Part shown: positions 51,481-59,795 of the stretch, piece after piece
Layout: each line of letters begins with the position of its first letter
How positions within the stretch are numbered: position 1 is the stretch's first letter
Assembly: GCF_014203645.1 (NCBI RefSeq)
Contig: NZ_JACHJL010000009.1
Span: 186,001 to 250,000 of the forward strand
Direction of reading: 5' to 3'
Source of the DNA: Streptomyces zagrosensis
GTDB taxonomy: Bacteria; Actinomycetota; Actinomycetes; Streptomycetales; Streptomycetaceae
DNA: 64,000 bases
The notes under the pieces: generated by a model
Database searches by the model: none
What the model was told of the DNA's origin: nothing
Seen by the model: the letters and a program-made list of their open reading frames with translations, nothing else
Position numbers and translations under genes: made by a program

Positions 51481-51623
51481 AGAGCTGTCCTTCCTCGTGA
51501 TCGTCTTCTCAGGTGCGAGATTACTCCGTGAGGGAAGGCTTTTCTCGGGTGCCCCGGGGGGCTTAGGACAAAAGTCCAGTGCCAGCCTGGGACTGATGGA
51601 CCAACGGACCGGGAGGTGCCGTG

Positions 51624-52133
51624 ATGCGGGAGCACGCGCAGGAGCGCGGTCGTGAACGCGGGCAGGAGGAAGACCGCGAACGCCATGGGCTGCTGCGGAT
51701 CGGGCTCGCTGAGGTGTACAACCCGTCGATGGTGCCCACGCTGCGACCGGGAGACCAGCTCATCATCCAGTACGGAGTGAGCGTGCGGCCCGGGGACGTC
51801 GTGGTGTTGCGTCATCCGTTCGGGCAGGACTTGTTGATCGTCAAGCGTGTCGTGGAACGACGGGCCGGCGGCTGGTGGGTGGAGGGGGACAACCCGTACG
51901 TACACAACGACAGCCGGGAGTTCGGCGCGGTCCCCGACGAGTTGGTGGTCGCTCGGGCCCTGGCACGGCTTCGACCGCCCCCGGGGGCCGGTCAGCGCTC
52001 GGTTACCGGTGTGCTGTCGTGGGCCGCGTCGGCGGTGCGGCCCGTACGGTCGGGACGGGGCCCGCTGGGCTGGCTTGCCAGCAGGTCGGCGCGCTCTGAG
52101 CGCTCGCTCTCCAAGCGCTTGCGGGCCCGGTAA
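51624..52133 (+). CDS. sodX: nickel-SOD maturation protease SodX
   Basis: A 169-residue S26 signal-peptidase-like protease that trims the NiSOD leader. The catalytic Ser is in VYNPSMVPTLRPGD and the Lys in LIVKRVV. A hydrophilic leader precedes, and a 40-residue Ser/Arg-rich tail follows. The ATG at 51624 (GTG at 51621 possible) follows GGGAGG. Divergent from sodN, as in other Streptomyces. Its last 142 bases overlap the convergent CGNR gene. Confidence 0.93.
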   Translation: MREHAQERGRERGQEEDRERHGLLRIGLAEVYNPSMVPTLRPGDQLIIQYGVSVRPGDVVVLRHPFGQDLLIVKRVVERRAGGWWVEGDNPYVHNDSREFGAVPDELVVARALARLRPPPGAGQRSVTGVLSWAASAVRPVRSGRGPLGWLASRSARSERSLSKRLRAR

Positions 52134-52666
52134 GCGGCCACGTTCGCGCGGGTCGCACAGCGGTCGGAGCAGTAGCGGCGTGAACGGTTTGTCGATGTAT
52201 CGAGATACGAGTTGCGGCACGGCGATGCCTCGCAAATGCCGAGTCGGTCGGCGCCGAGCTCGGTGAGATGGAACGCCAGCCCCATGGAGGCCGTGGCCGC
52301 ATAGCCCGCGCCCGCGTTGGCCGCGTAGTCCGCGATGTGCATGTGCCACTTGGGGCTGCCGTCCACGTCCCGGAACTCATGCCCCGAGATCTGTGGGCTC
52401 ACCGGAAATTCGAGTAGCAGCGCATTCAGCAGGTCCACCGCGAGGACCTCGTCCCCCTGATCGGCCGCCTCAAAAACGGCGCGAAGTCGCCCCCGTACGC
52501 CGCGTAGGCGCGTCACATCGGCGTCCGTGGCTCGCCGTGCGGCCTGCTTGCTGGCGCCGAACAACTCCCGCACGGCCTCGACCGAGGTGAGCTTGTCGGT
52601 GCCGCGCTCGGGCTCCTCACTGTTGACGAGCTGAACGGCAAGGTCCGAGTAATAGGCCAGTTCCAC
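51992..52666 (-). CDS. ABATE-domain/CGNR-type zinc-finger protein
   Basis: A 224-residue protein of the CGNR family. The N-terminal helical ABATE-like domain is followed by the C-terminal zinc finger (CEASPCRNSYLDTSTNRSRRYCSDRCATRANVAAYRARK). Here the canonical CGNR is CATR. These are thought to bind DNA as stress-related regulators. The GTG at 52666 has AAGGA nearby. The last 47 codons lie antisense to sodX and are Arg/Ser-rich. Divergent from a methyltransferase. Confidence 0.85.
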   Translation of the reverse strand: MELAYYSDLAVQLVNSEEPERGTDKLTSVEAVRELFGASKQAARRATDADVTRLRGVRGRLRAVFEAADQGDEVLAVDLLNALLLEFPVSPQISGHEFRDVDGSPKWHMHIADYAANAGAGYAATASMGLAFHLTELGADRLGICEASPCRNSYLDTSTNRSRRYCSDRCATRANVAAYRARKRLESERSERADLLASQPSGPRPDRTGRTADAAHDSTPVTER

Positions 52667-52709
52667 TTGTAGTCCTTACGGAGGCGGTCTATGGTCATCG
52701 GTGAGATCG

Positions 52710-52740
52710 GTAATAGCTGCCCTGGCTATCAGGGTATTAC
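52710..52740. promoter_or_regulatory. inverted repeat between CGNR and methyltransferase genes
   Basis: GTAATA (52710-52715) pairs with TATTAC (52735-52740), and inside it CCCTG pairs with CAGGG around a GCTAT loop. It sits in the divergent promoter spacer, a candidate operator for the CGNR protein. Confidence 0.5.
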
Positions 52741-52763
52741 GTGTAGGCCATGGGAGGGTCGCA

Positions 52764-53552
52764 ATGACGGGAACGGTCACGGCAGCCGGGGCGAACTGGC
52801 AAGCATGGCAGGCTAGTTGGGACCGGCAGCAGGAGTGGTATCTGCCGGACCGCGAGGAGCGCTTCCGCGTCATGCTCGACATGGTCGAGGCGGCAGCCGG
52901 CGCCGAGCCGCGCGTGCTCGACCTCGCCTGCGGCACCGGCAGCATCAGCGACCGGGTACGCACTCGCTTCCCCGGGGCCACCAGCACCGGGATCGACCTC
53001 GACCCGGCGTTGCTGACCATCGCGCGCGGGTACTTCGCGCAGGAGAGTCGCGTCGAGTTCGTCACGGCCGATCTGCGGGACCCGGACTGGGTGAGCAAGC
53101 TGCCGCACACCTCGTACGATGCGGTGCTCACCGCTACCGCGCTGCACTGGCTCACCGCCGACGCACTGCGCGTGTTGTACCGGCAGGTCGCGGGGATCGT
53201 GCGGGAGGGCGGGGTGTTCATGAACGCCGACCATATGCCGGTGGAGTCCACGCCCCGGATCAACGCCGTCGAGCGGCGATACCGCAAGGCCCAGCAGCAG
53301 CGCGAGAAGGCCGCGGGCGTGCAGGACTGGGCCGACTGGTGGCGCATGGTCGCCGCGGACGAGGTGCTCGCGGGCCCCGCCGCGGAGCGGTTCAAGATCT
53401 TCGAGAACCCCACCGACTCCAGCTCCGACCACAAGGACGGTAACGACGAGTCTCCACAGTGGCACGCGGCGGCCCTGCGCGACGCCGGGTTCGCCGAGGC
53501 GCGCCCGGTGTGGTGCTCGGTCACGGACGCCCTGGTGCTCGGCCTGAAGTAG
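52764..53552 (+). CDS. class I SAM-dependent methyltransferase
   Basis: A 262-residue methyltransferase. SAM-binding motif I is VLDLACGTGSISDRV (about residues 52-66), with acidic loop IDLDPALL, motif FVTADLRDPDW and a later LTATALHWL. Its substrate is unknown. The ATG at 52764 follows GGGAGGG. Convergent with the ABC transporter operon behind a strong terminator. Confidence 0.88.
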   Translation: MTGTVTAAGANWQAWQASWDRQQEWYLPDREERFRVMLDMVEAAAGAEPRVLDLACGTGSISDRVRTRFPGATSTGIDLDPALLTIARGYFAQESRVEFVTADLRDPDWVSKLPHTSYDAVLTATALHWLTADALRVLYRQVAGIVREGGVFMNADHMPVESTPRINAVERRYRKAQQQREKAAGVQDWADWWRMVAADEVLAGPAAERFKIFENPTDSSSDHKDGNDESPQWHAAALRDAGFAEARPVWCSVTDALVLGLK

Positions 53553-53631
53553 GGCGGCGGAGCTTGTGCTGTGAACGGCCGCGGCGTTGCGTGGGGCCAT
53601 GGCGCCCGTAGCGTGTGTGGAGATGGCAAAG

Positions 53632-53661
53632 GGCGGTACGGGCCGGGTGGCCCGTACCGCC
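53632..53661. terminator. 13-bp perfect bidirectional terminator
   Basis: GGCGGTACGGGCC pairs perfectly with GGCCCGTACCGCC around a GGGT loop, followed by TTGT. It separates the convergent methyltransferase and ABC-transporter genes. Confidence 0.9.
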
Positions 53662-53742
53662 TTGTCGTGATGCACATACGTCGATGAGTGGCCATGCCGC
53701 TGGAGGATCGCTGGAGTCCGCCTAGCTGCCGGGGCCAGCTCC

Positions 53743-54504
53743 TTACAGCACCTTGGAGAGAAACGACTTGGTGCGCTCGCGCTGGGGGTTGGTCAGCACG
53801 TCGCGCGGGTGGCCGGTCTCGACCACCGTGCCGTCGTCCATGAAGACCAGCGCGTCGCCGACCTCCCGGGCGAAGCCCATCTCGTGAGTGACCACGATCA
53901 TGGTCATGCCGGACTCGGCGAGGTCGCGCATCACATCCAGCACATCGCCCACCAGCTCCGGGTCGAGCGCCGACGTCGGCTCGTCGAAGAGCATCAGCTT
54001 GGGCTCCATTGCCAGCGCCCGGGCGATGGCCACCCGCTGCTGCTGGCCGCCGGAGAGCTGGGCGGGATAGCTGCCGGCCTTGTCGGCCAGGCCCACCCGG
54101 TCGAGCAGCCTCAGCGCGCGCTCGCGCGCGACCGCCTTGCTCTCCCGCTTGACGTGGACCGGCGCCTCCATCACGTTCTCCACCGCGGTCATGTGCGGGA
54201 AGAGGTTGAAGCGCTGGAAGACCATGCCGATGTCGCGGCGCTGCGCGGCGACCTCGCGGTCGCGCAGCTCGTGGAGCTTGTTGCCCTGCTGTCGGTAGCC
54301 GACCAGGTCGCCGTCCACATACAGCCGCCCGGCGTTGACCTTTTCCAGGTGGTTGATGCAGCGCAAGAAGGTGGACTTGCCGGACCCCGAGGGGCCGATC
54401 AGGCAGAACACCTCGCGCGGGGCGACCTCAAGGTCGATGCCCTTGAGGACCTGAACCGCGCCGAAGGACTTGTGTACGCCCTCGGCCTTGACCATGGCGG
54501 TCAC
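53743..54504 (-). CDS. polar amino-acid ABC transporter, ATPase
   Basis: A 253-residue ATPase with Walker A GPSGSGKST, signature LSGGQQQRVAIARAL, Walker B LMLFDEPTSALDP and the H-loop THEM. This is the glutamine/glutamate-type (GlnQ) subfamily. The GTG at 54504 overlaps the permease stop (GTGA), and GGGAGG lies upstream. Third gene of the operon. Confidence 0.95.
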   Translation of the reverse strand: MTAMVKAEGVHKSFGAVQVLKGIDLEVAPREVFCLIGPSGSGKSTFLRCINHLEKVNAGRLYVDGDLVGYRQQGNKLHELRDREVAAQRRDIGMVFQRFNLFPHMTAVENVMEAPVHVKRESKAVARERALRLLDRVGLADKAGSYPAQLSGGQQQRVAIARALAMEPKLMLFDEPTSALDPELVGDVLDVMRDLAESGMTMIVVTHEMGFAREVGDALVFMDDGTVVETGHPRDVLTNPQRERTKSFLSKVL

Positions 54505-55451
54505 GCGCCGCCACCTCCCATCGTGCCGCCGCGGTTGCTCAGCGACAGCATGTTGGCCCGGACCTTCTGCCACGGGGTTGGCGGAAGCTGACGCAGGGAG
54601 CCGCGCGCGAAGCGCCGCTCCAGGTAGAACTGTCCGATGCTCAGCACGCTGGTGACCACCAGGTACCAGATCGCTGCCAAGAAGAGCATCTCGACCGTGC
54701 CACCCGAGGTCTGCCCGACGTTGGTGGCCGCCTGGAGCAGGTCGTAATACTGCACCGCGATCACCAGCGAGGTGGTCTTGAGGAGGTTGATGAACTCGTT
54801 GCCGGTCGGCGGCACGATCATCCGCATCGCCTGCGGCAGCACCACGCGGCGCAGCGTCTTGGTGTGACTCATGCCCAGCGCGTGCGACGCCTCAGTCTGG
54901 CCCTCGTCCACCGACTGGATGCCCGCTCGGCAGATCTCGGCCATGTACGCGGCCTCGTTGAGACCGAGGCCGAGCAGCGCCGCCAGGAACGGCGTCATGA
55001 AGTCGGACCACTCGTCCTGGTAGATCGGGCCGAGGTTGATGTACTCGAAGACGAGCCCCAGGTTGAACCAGAGCAGAAGCTGCACATAGACCGGGGTGCC
55101 GCGGAAGAACCAGATGTAGCCCCAGGCGATGGACGCGGTGACCGGGTTCTTCGACAGCCGCATCACGGCGAGTACGACGCCAAGGACCACGCCGAGCGCC
55201 ATGGCCACGATCGTGAGCCAGATGGTGTTCCGGACGCCCTTGAGGATGTCCTTGTCGAAGAAGTAGTCGGGAACCGCGCCCCAGTTCACCTTGCCTTGTG
55301 CGAAGGCGTTGATGAGCAGGGCGAGCAAGGCGAGCGTGACCACCGCGGAGACCCACCGGCCGTAATGCCGGATCGGGATGGCCTTGATGGCTTCGGGGGC
55401 AGGCGCCGGGGAGTTGGATGGCCCCTTCACCTTGTCTATATCAACAGTCAC
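54501..55451 (-). CDS. polar amino-acid ABC transporter, permease
   Basis: A 316-residue HisM/GlnP-type permease with a cytoplasmic leader and about six hydrophobic segments. It has FFRGTPVYVQLLLWF and the EAA loop EICRAGIQSVDEGQTEASHALGMSHTKTLRRVVLPQA. It starts 42 bases after the binding-protein stop. The partner ATPase overlaps its stop. Confidence 0.95.
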   Translation of the reverse strand: MTVDIDKVKGPSNSPAPAPEAIKAIPIRHYGRWVSAVVTLALLALLINAFAQGKVNWGAVPDYFFDKDILKGVRNTIWLTIVAMALGVVLGVVLAVMRLSKNPVTASIAWGYIWFFRGTPVYVQLLLWFNLGLVFEYINLGPIYQDEWSDFMTPFLAALLGLGLNEAAYMAEICRAGIQSVDEGQTEASHALGMSHTKTLRRVVLPQAMRMIVPPTGNEFINLLKTTSLVIAVQYYDLLQAATNVGQTSGGTVEMLFLAAIWYLVVTSVLSIGQFYLERRFARGSLRQLPPTPWQKVRANMLSLSNRGGTMGGGGA

Positions 55452-55492
55452 AGGTGCTGCCTTTCAGCATGAAACCGTTACGAATCGTACGG

Positions 55493-56449
55493 TCAGGAGC
55501 CGCCGTTGATCTTGGCGTCGGTCACGGCGCCGGCCTCGACGCCCCACTTGGCCATGATCTTCTTGTACTCGCCGTTCTTGATGATCTCGTCGAAGGCGGC
55601 CTTCAGGGCGTCGCGCAGCTCGGTGTTGTCCTTGCTGATCGCCACGCCGTACGGGGCGGCCTCGACCTGCTCACCGACGATCTCGAAGTCCTCGCCGCCG
55701 CCCGAGGTCTTGACGGCGTACGCGGCTACCGGAAAGTCGCTCGCGGCGGCATCGGCGCCACCGGCCCGCAGCCGGGTCTGGGCCTGTACGTCGTTGTCGA
55801 ACGCCTCGATCGCGATCTTCTTCTTGCCGCTCTTCTCGCATGCCTTGACCTGGTCTTTGGCCAGGTCGTGGGAGACGGTGCCGCGCTGCACGACGATCTT
55901 CTTGCCGCACAGGTCGTCCCAGGTCTGGATGGACTGGGTCTTGCCCTTACGCGTGTAGACCGAGACGCCGGCCTGGAAGTAGTCAACAAAATCGACGCCC
56001 TCGCTGACCTTCTTGCCCTTTTCGGGGTCGATGCCCTGCTGGCGCTCCTTGGTGTCGGTCATGGCCGACATGGCGATGTCGTACCGCTTGGAGCGCAGGC
56101 CGGTGAGGAGGGTGTCGAAGGTGCCGTTGGCGAACGTGAACCTGACCCCCAGCTCCTTGCCGAGCGCGTCGGCGAGATCGGGGTCGAGACCGACCGTTTT
56201 GCCGCTTTTCTTGAACTCCACCGGCGGGTACGCGATATCCGACCCGACCTTGATCACGCCCGCATTTTGGACACTTTTTGGCAGCTTGCTGAAGAGTCCC
56301 TTTCCGGAGGCGGAGCCGTCCACCTTGTCCCGCTGATCGCCGCAGCCGGTCAGCAGCAGGGCGCTGGTGACCGCGATAGCGCCGAAGGCGACCAACCGGG
56401 ATGTCCGAGGGGTGGCCCTACCCGGTCGGCGGGGACTGCTGGTGGTCAT
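55493..56449 (-). CDS. polar amino-acid ABC transporter, binding lipoprotein
   Basis: A 318-residue family-3 solute-binding protein. A twin-Arg-like leader region then hydrophobic segment ends in the lipobox LLLTGC (Cys near 36). Mature parts include GSDIAYPPVEFKKSGKTVGLDPDLADALGKELG and WDDLCGKKIVVQRGTVSHDLA. It is an extracellular lipoprotein that delivers glutamate/glutamine-like amino acids; the exact ligand is not provable. The ATG at 56449 follows AGGAGGAACC. Confidence 0.93.
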   Translation of the reverse strand: MTTSSPRRPGRATPRTSRLVAFGAIAVTSALLLTGCGDQRDKVDGSASGKGLFSKLPKSVQNAGVIKVGSDIAYPPVEFKKSGKTVGLDPDLADALGKELGVRFTFANGTFDTLLTGLRSKRYDIAMSAMTDTKERQQGIDPEKGKKVSEGVDFVDYFQAGVSVYTRKGKTQSIQTWDDLCGKKIVVQRGTVSHDLAKDQVKACEKSGKKKIAIEAFDNDVQAQTRLRAGGADAAASDFPVAAYAVKTSGGGEDFEIVGEQVEAAPYGVAISKDNTELRDALKAAFDEIIKNGEYKKIMAKWGVEAGAVTDAKINGGS

Positions 56450-56978
56450 ACTGGTTCCTCCTGCAAGTGAGGGAAGCATCGACGGGTCCGGCACGCACCT
56501 TCGGGTGTCGCGACCTTGTGCGATTGGGGCATCTTGCCATCCGGACCAGCGGGTATGGGGGGCCAGCGAGGTCAAAATCGGATAACGGGCGAATCCCGCG
56601 GCGTGGTGTGCGAAGAAGTGCCGCAAGCAGCGGCTGGGCTGCACGCCGAGGAATGCCAAGGGGTGACGGAATGACTACTTCCGTGTGCGCGTGATGTCTC
56701 GGTACGTAGATATTCGGTAGCGGTTGGACCGCTTGTAGCGTTAACGCCGGGTTGCCGCGCTGCGCCGCGACGGAACTCACTCGTCCGGGGCAGCGCTTCT
56801 CCGGTAAAAAAGACGGTTACACCCCTTACCCGGGGCTCAGGGCACGTGTGCGGCGTGCCCGGCGTTCGTTCCCCCTCCGCCGCGGTCATCCGCGAGGCGG
56901 AAACCGAACGCGGTGCCCGCCCGCTCCTCAACCAGGGGGCGGCTACCCTCAATAGAAATACGACAAAGGGGTCAAAAA
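56450..56978. other. 528-base spacer upstream of malic enzyme
   Basis: No supported gene. It holds the divergent promoters of the ABC operon and the malic enzyme gene. Confidence 0.45.
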
Positions 56979-58187
56979 GTGGCAGCGGAGATCGTGAATC
57001 CTCGCAGCGACAGCGACGGTACGACGGACGAAGAACTCTTCGACCCGGCCTTCGCGCTGCACCGGGGCGGCAAGATGGCCATCCAGGCAACAGTGCCAGT
57101 GCGCAACAGGGACGACCTGTCCCTCGCCTACACACCGGGCGTTGCCAAGGTGTGCAGCGCGATCGCCGAACAGCCCGAACTCGTCCACGACTACACCTGG
57201 AAGTCCCAGGTGGTGGCCGTGGTGACGGACGGCAGCGCGGTTTTGGGGCTCGGCGACATCGGCCCGGAGGCGTCCCTGCCGGTGATGGAGGGCAAAGCCA
57301 TTCTCTTCAAGCAGTTCGGCGGGGTGGACGCGGTGCCGATCGCGCTCGACTGCCGGGACGTGGACGACATCATCGACACCGTCGCCCGGCTCGCGCCTTC
57401 CTTCGGCGGCATCAACCTGGAAGACATCTCCGCGCCGCGCTGCTTCGAGATCGAGCGCCGGTTGCAGGAACGCCTGGACATCCCGATCTTCCACGACGAC
57501 CAGCACGGCACCGCCGTCGTCACCCTGGCGGCGCTGCGTAACGCTTCCAAACTTACCGGCCGCACTCTCGGCCAGCTTCGCGCCGTCATCTCCGGCGCGG
57601 GCGCCGCGGGCGTCGCCATCGCCAAGATCCTCGTCGAGGCGGGCATCGGCGACGTCGTGGTCTGCGACCGAAAGGGCATCGTCTCCGCGGGGCGCGACGA
57701 CCTGACGGACGTCAAGCGCGACCTGGCGAGCTACACCAACAAGGCCGGCCTGGCCGGCTCGCTGGAGAAGGCGCTGGACGGCGCGGACGTCTTCATCGGC
57801 GTCTCGGGCGGCACGGTCCCGGAGTCCGCCGTGGCGACCATGGCCAAGGACGCGATGATCTTCGCGATGGCCAACCCGAACCCGGAGATCCACCCGGACG
57901 TCGCGCACAAGTACGCCGCGGTCGTGGCCACCGGACGCAGTGACTTCCCGAACCAGATCAACAACGTGCTCGCCTTCCCCGGCATCTTCGCCGGCGCCCT
58001 CCAGGTCCGGGCCTCCCGGATCACCGAGGGCATGAAGCTCGCGGCGGCCGAGGCGCTGGCCGCCGTGGTCGCCGACGAACTCAGCGCCGACTGTGTGATC
58101 CCCTCGCCGTTCGACGAGCGGGTCGCTCCCGCGGTCACCGCCGCGGTCGCCGCCGCGGCGCGTGCGGAGGGCGTCGCCCGGCGCTAG
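56979..58187 (+). CDS. maeA: NAD-dependent malic enzyme (short form)
   Basis: A 402-residue malic enzyme that decarboxylates malate to pyruvate. Conserved motifs are AYTPGVAKVCSAIAEQPE, VVTDGSAVLGLGDIGPEASLPVMEGKAILFKQFGG, IFHDDQHGTAVV, the nucleotide fold ISGAGAAGVAIAK and NNVLAFPGIFAGAL. It belongs to the short, MaeB-like bacterial class without a phosphotransacetylase tail; Streptomyces also have a separate NADP enzyme. The GTG at 56979 follows AAGGGG. Confidence 0.93.
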   Translation: MAAEIVNPRSDSDGTTDEELFDPAFALHRGGKMAIQATVPVRNRDDLSLAYTPGVAKVCSAIAEQPELVHDYTWKSQVVAVVTDGSAVLGLGDIGPEASLPVMEGKAILFKQFGGVDAVPIALDCRDVDDIIDTVARLAPSFGGINLEDISAPRCFEIERRLQERLDIPIFHDDQHGTAVVTLAALRNASKLTGRTLGQLRAVISGAGAAGVAIAKILVEAGIGDVVVCDRKGIVSAGRDDLTDVKRDLASYTNKAGLAGSLEKALDGADVFIGVSGGTVPESAVATMAKDAMIFAMANPNPEIHPDVAHKYAAVVATGRSDFPNQINNVLAFPGIFAGALQVRASRITEGMKLAAAEALAAVVADELSADCVIPSPFDERVAPAVTAAVAAAARAEGVARR

Positions 58188-58235
58188 GCGCAGCAGGGAG
58201 CCCGTCGCCGAGGGGCGGCGGTGCCTTCGTTGTAC

Positions 58236-58286
58236 GAGCGGGCCCGCCCCTCTTCGGATCGTCGAAGGGGCGGGCCCGTCTCGTGC
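58236..58286 (+). terminator. hairpin after malic enzyme
   Basis: ACGAGCGGGCCCGCCCCTCT on the left pairs, with a few mismatches, with AAGGGGCGGGCCCGTCTCGT on the right around GGATCG. It lies 48 bases after the malic enzyme stop. Confidence 0.75.
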
Positions 58287-58333
58287 CGCGCTGTGACGGC
58301 GGCGGTAGCGCGCCGTTGGTTCCGCCATGCTGC

Positions 58334-58365
58334 GCTGGTCGGCTGGTCGGCTGGTCGGCTGGTCG
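58334..58365. repeat. GCTGGTCG microsatellite
   Basis: Four exact 8-mers (GCTGGTCG) followed by a G-run, in the gap between malic enzyme and the oxidoreductase gene. Confidence 0.85.
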
Positions 58366-58433
58366 GGGGGTGGGGGGAGTGTCACACGGACGCGTGGTTC
58401 CGTCGGGGCCACTGCGCCTCTAGGGTCAGGAGC

Positions 58434-59396
58434 ATGTTCGCTGCCTACGCCGCTCGCATTGACCGTGACCAGCCTCTGCACGGACTGGAGTTGGGTGATC
58501 GACCCGTACCTGCTGAACGGCCCGGATGGACAACTGTCAACGTTAAGGCTGCTTCCCTCAACCACCATGATTTGTGGTCGCTGCGTGGCGTGGGGCTCGG
58601 CGAGGAGAGCCTGCCGATGATCCTCGGCTGTGACGCGGCCGGCATCGATGCGGATGGCAATGAGGTCGTCCTGCATTCGGTCATTGGCCAAAGCGGGTAC
58701 GGCATCGGCTCCAAGGAACCGCGCTCGATCCTCACCGAGCGCTACCAGGGCACCTTCGCGGAACAGGTGACGGTTCCGGAGTGGAACGTGCTGCGTAAGC
58801 CCAAGGAGCTTTCCTTCGAGGAGGCTGCCTGTCTGCCGACCGCATGGCTGACCGCGTACCGCATGCTGTTCACCAACGCCGGTGTCAAGCCCGGCGATGC
58901 CGTACTGGTGCAGGGTGCCGGCGGCGGCGTCGCCACCGCGGCGATCGTGCTGGCCAAGGCGGCCGGGCTGCGGGTGTTCGCGACGAGCCGGCATGAGGCC
59001 AAGCGCAAGCGTGCGGTGGAGCTCGGTGCCACGGACGCGGTCGAGCCGGGCGCTCGGCTTCCGCAGCGAGTGGATGCCGTGATCGAGACGGTGGGCGCGG
59101 CGACCTGGTCGCATTCCGTCAAGTCTTTGAAGCCGGGCGGCACCTTGGTCATCTCGGGCGCCACCTCAGGCCCGAGCCCGCAAGCCGCCGAGTTGAACCG
59201 GATCTTCTTCCTTGAGCTGAAGGTGGTCGGTTCGACCATGGGCACGAAGGAAGAGCTGGAGGGCCTGCTCAACTTCTGTTCGGCCACGGGCGTGCGCCCG
59301 GTGATCGACACCGTGCTGCCGCTGGACCGGGCCCGCGAAGGGTTCGCGAAGATGGCGGAGGGCGAACTGTTCGGCAAGGTCGTACTGACGGTGTGA
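58434..59396 (+). CDS. quinone oxidoreductase / zinc-free alcohol dehydrogenase (MDR family)
   Basis: A 320-residue medium-chain dehydrogenase. It has LNHHDLWSLRGVG, a Rossmann glycine motif in VLVQGAGGGVATAAIVLAKAAG and a C-terminal VDTVLPLDRAREGFAKM. It lacks the clear catalytic zinc cysteines, so it is quinone-oxidoreductase-like. It reduces a carbonyl or quinone with NADPH; substrate unknown. The ATG at 58434 follows AGGAG. Confidence 0.9.
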   Translation: MFAAYAARIDRDQPLHGLELGDRPVPAERPGWTTVNVKAASLNHHDLWSLRGVGLGEESLPMILGCDAAGIDADGNEVVLHSVIGQSGYGIGSKEPRSILTERYQGTFAEQVTVPEWNVLRKPKELSFEEAACLPTAWLTAYRMLFTNAGVKPGDAVLVQGAGGGVATAAIVLAKAAGLRVFATSRHEAKRKRAVELGATDAVEPGARLPQRVDAVIETVGAATWSHSVKSLKPGGTLVISGATSGPSPQAAELNRIFFLELKVVGSTMGTKEELEGLLNFCSATGVRPVIDTVLPLDRAREGFAKMAEGELFGKVVLTV

Positions 59397-59399
59397 CGA

Positions 59400-59673
59400 G
59401 CCGTGCCGGTACGGGCTGCTGAGTACGGGCCGTGCCGGTACGGGGTGTTGAGTGCGGGCTGTTGAGTACGGGCTGTGTGGAAGTGGTGCCCTGCGGTGCG
59501 TACGTCGTCTTCGCGGCGGCCACCGCGGGCCGCTGCCGCCCCGGCGTCGCGAGGCGGCGAGCACACCGATGGCACGCGGGACGCGCTGCGGTCACCGATG
59601 GCGAGCGAGGCGCGCAAAAGCGTTCTGCCAGTGCGTTCTGCTAGTGCGTTTTGCCGGTGCGTTTTGCCGGTGT
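59400..59673. repeat. two tandem-repeat blocks in the gap 59397-59795
   Basis: Positions 59400-59480 hold imperfect CCGTGCCGGTACGGG and GAGTACGGGCTG units. Positions 59622-59673 hold four 13-mers (GTTCTGCCAGTGC, GTTCTGCTAGTGC, GTTTTGCCGGTGC, GTTTTGCCGGTGT). No gene is seen in this 400-base gap. Confidence 0.8.
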
Positions 59674-59795
59674 GACGCAGCACATGGTGGAGGTCGGCGT
59701 GCCGGTTGCGCGCGCCGATCAGTGGTGCCCGTACGGGACCGATGGCGGCGAGTGCTCGGCGTACGTATGGGACTCGGGGTGGACCGGCAGGGGGC

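Noticed and set aside
56949..59114. 721-codon minus-strand frame opposite malic enzyme
   Set aside because: Pure antisense shadow of the malic enzyme and oxidoreductase genes.
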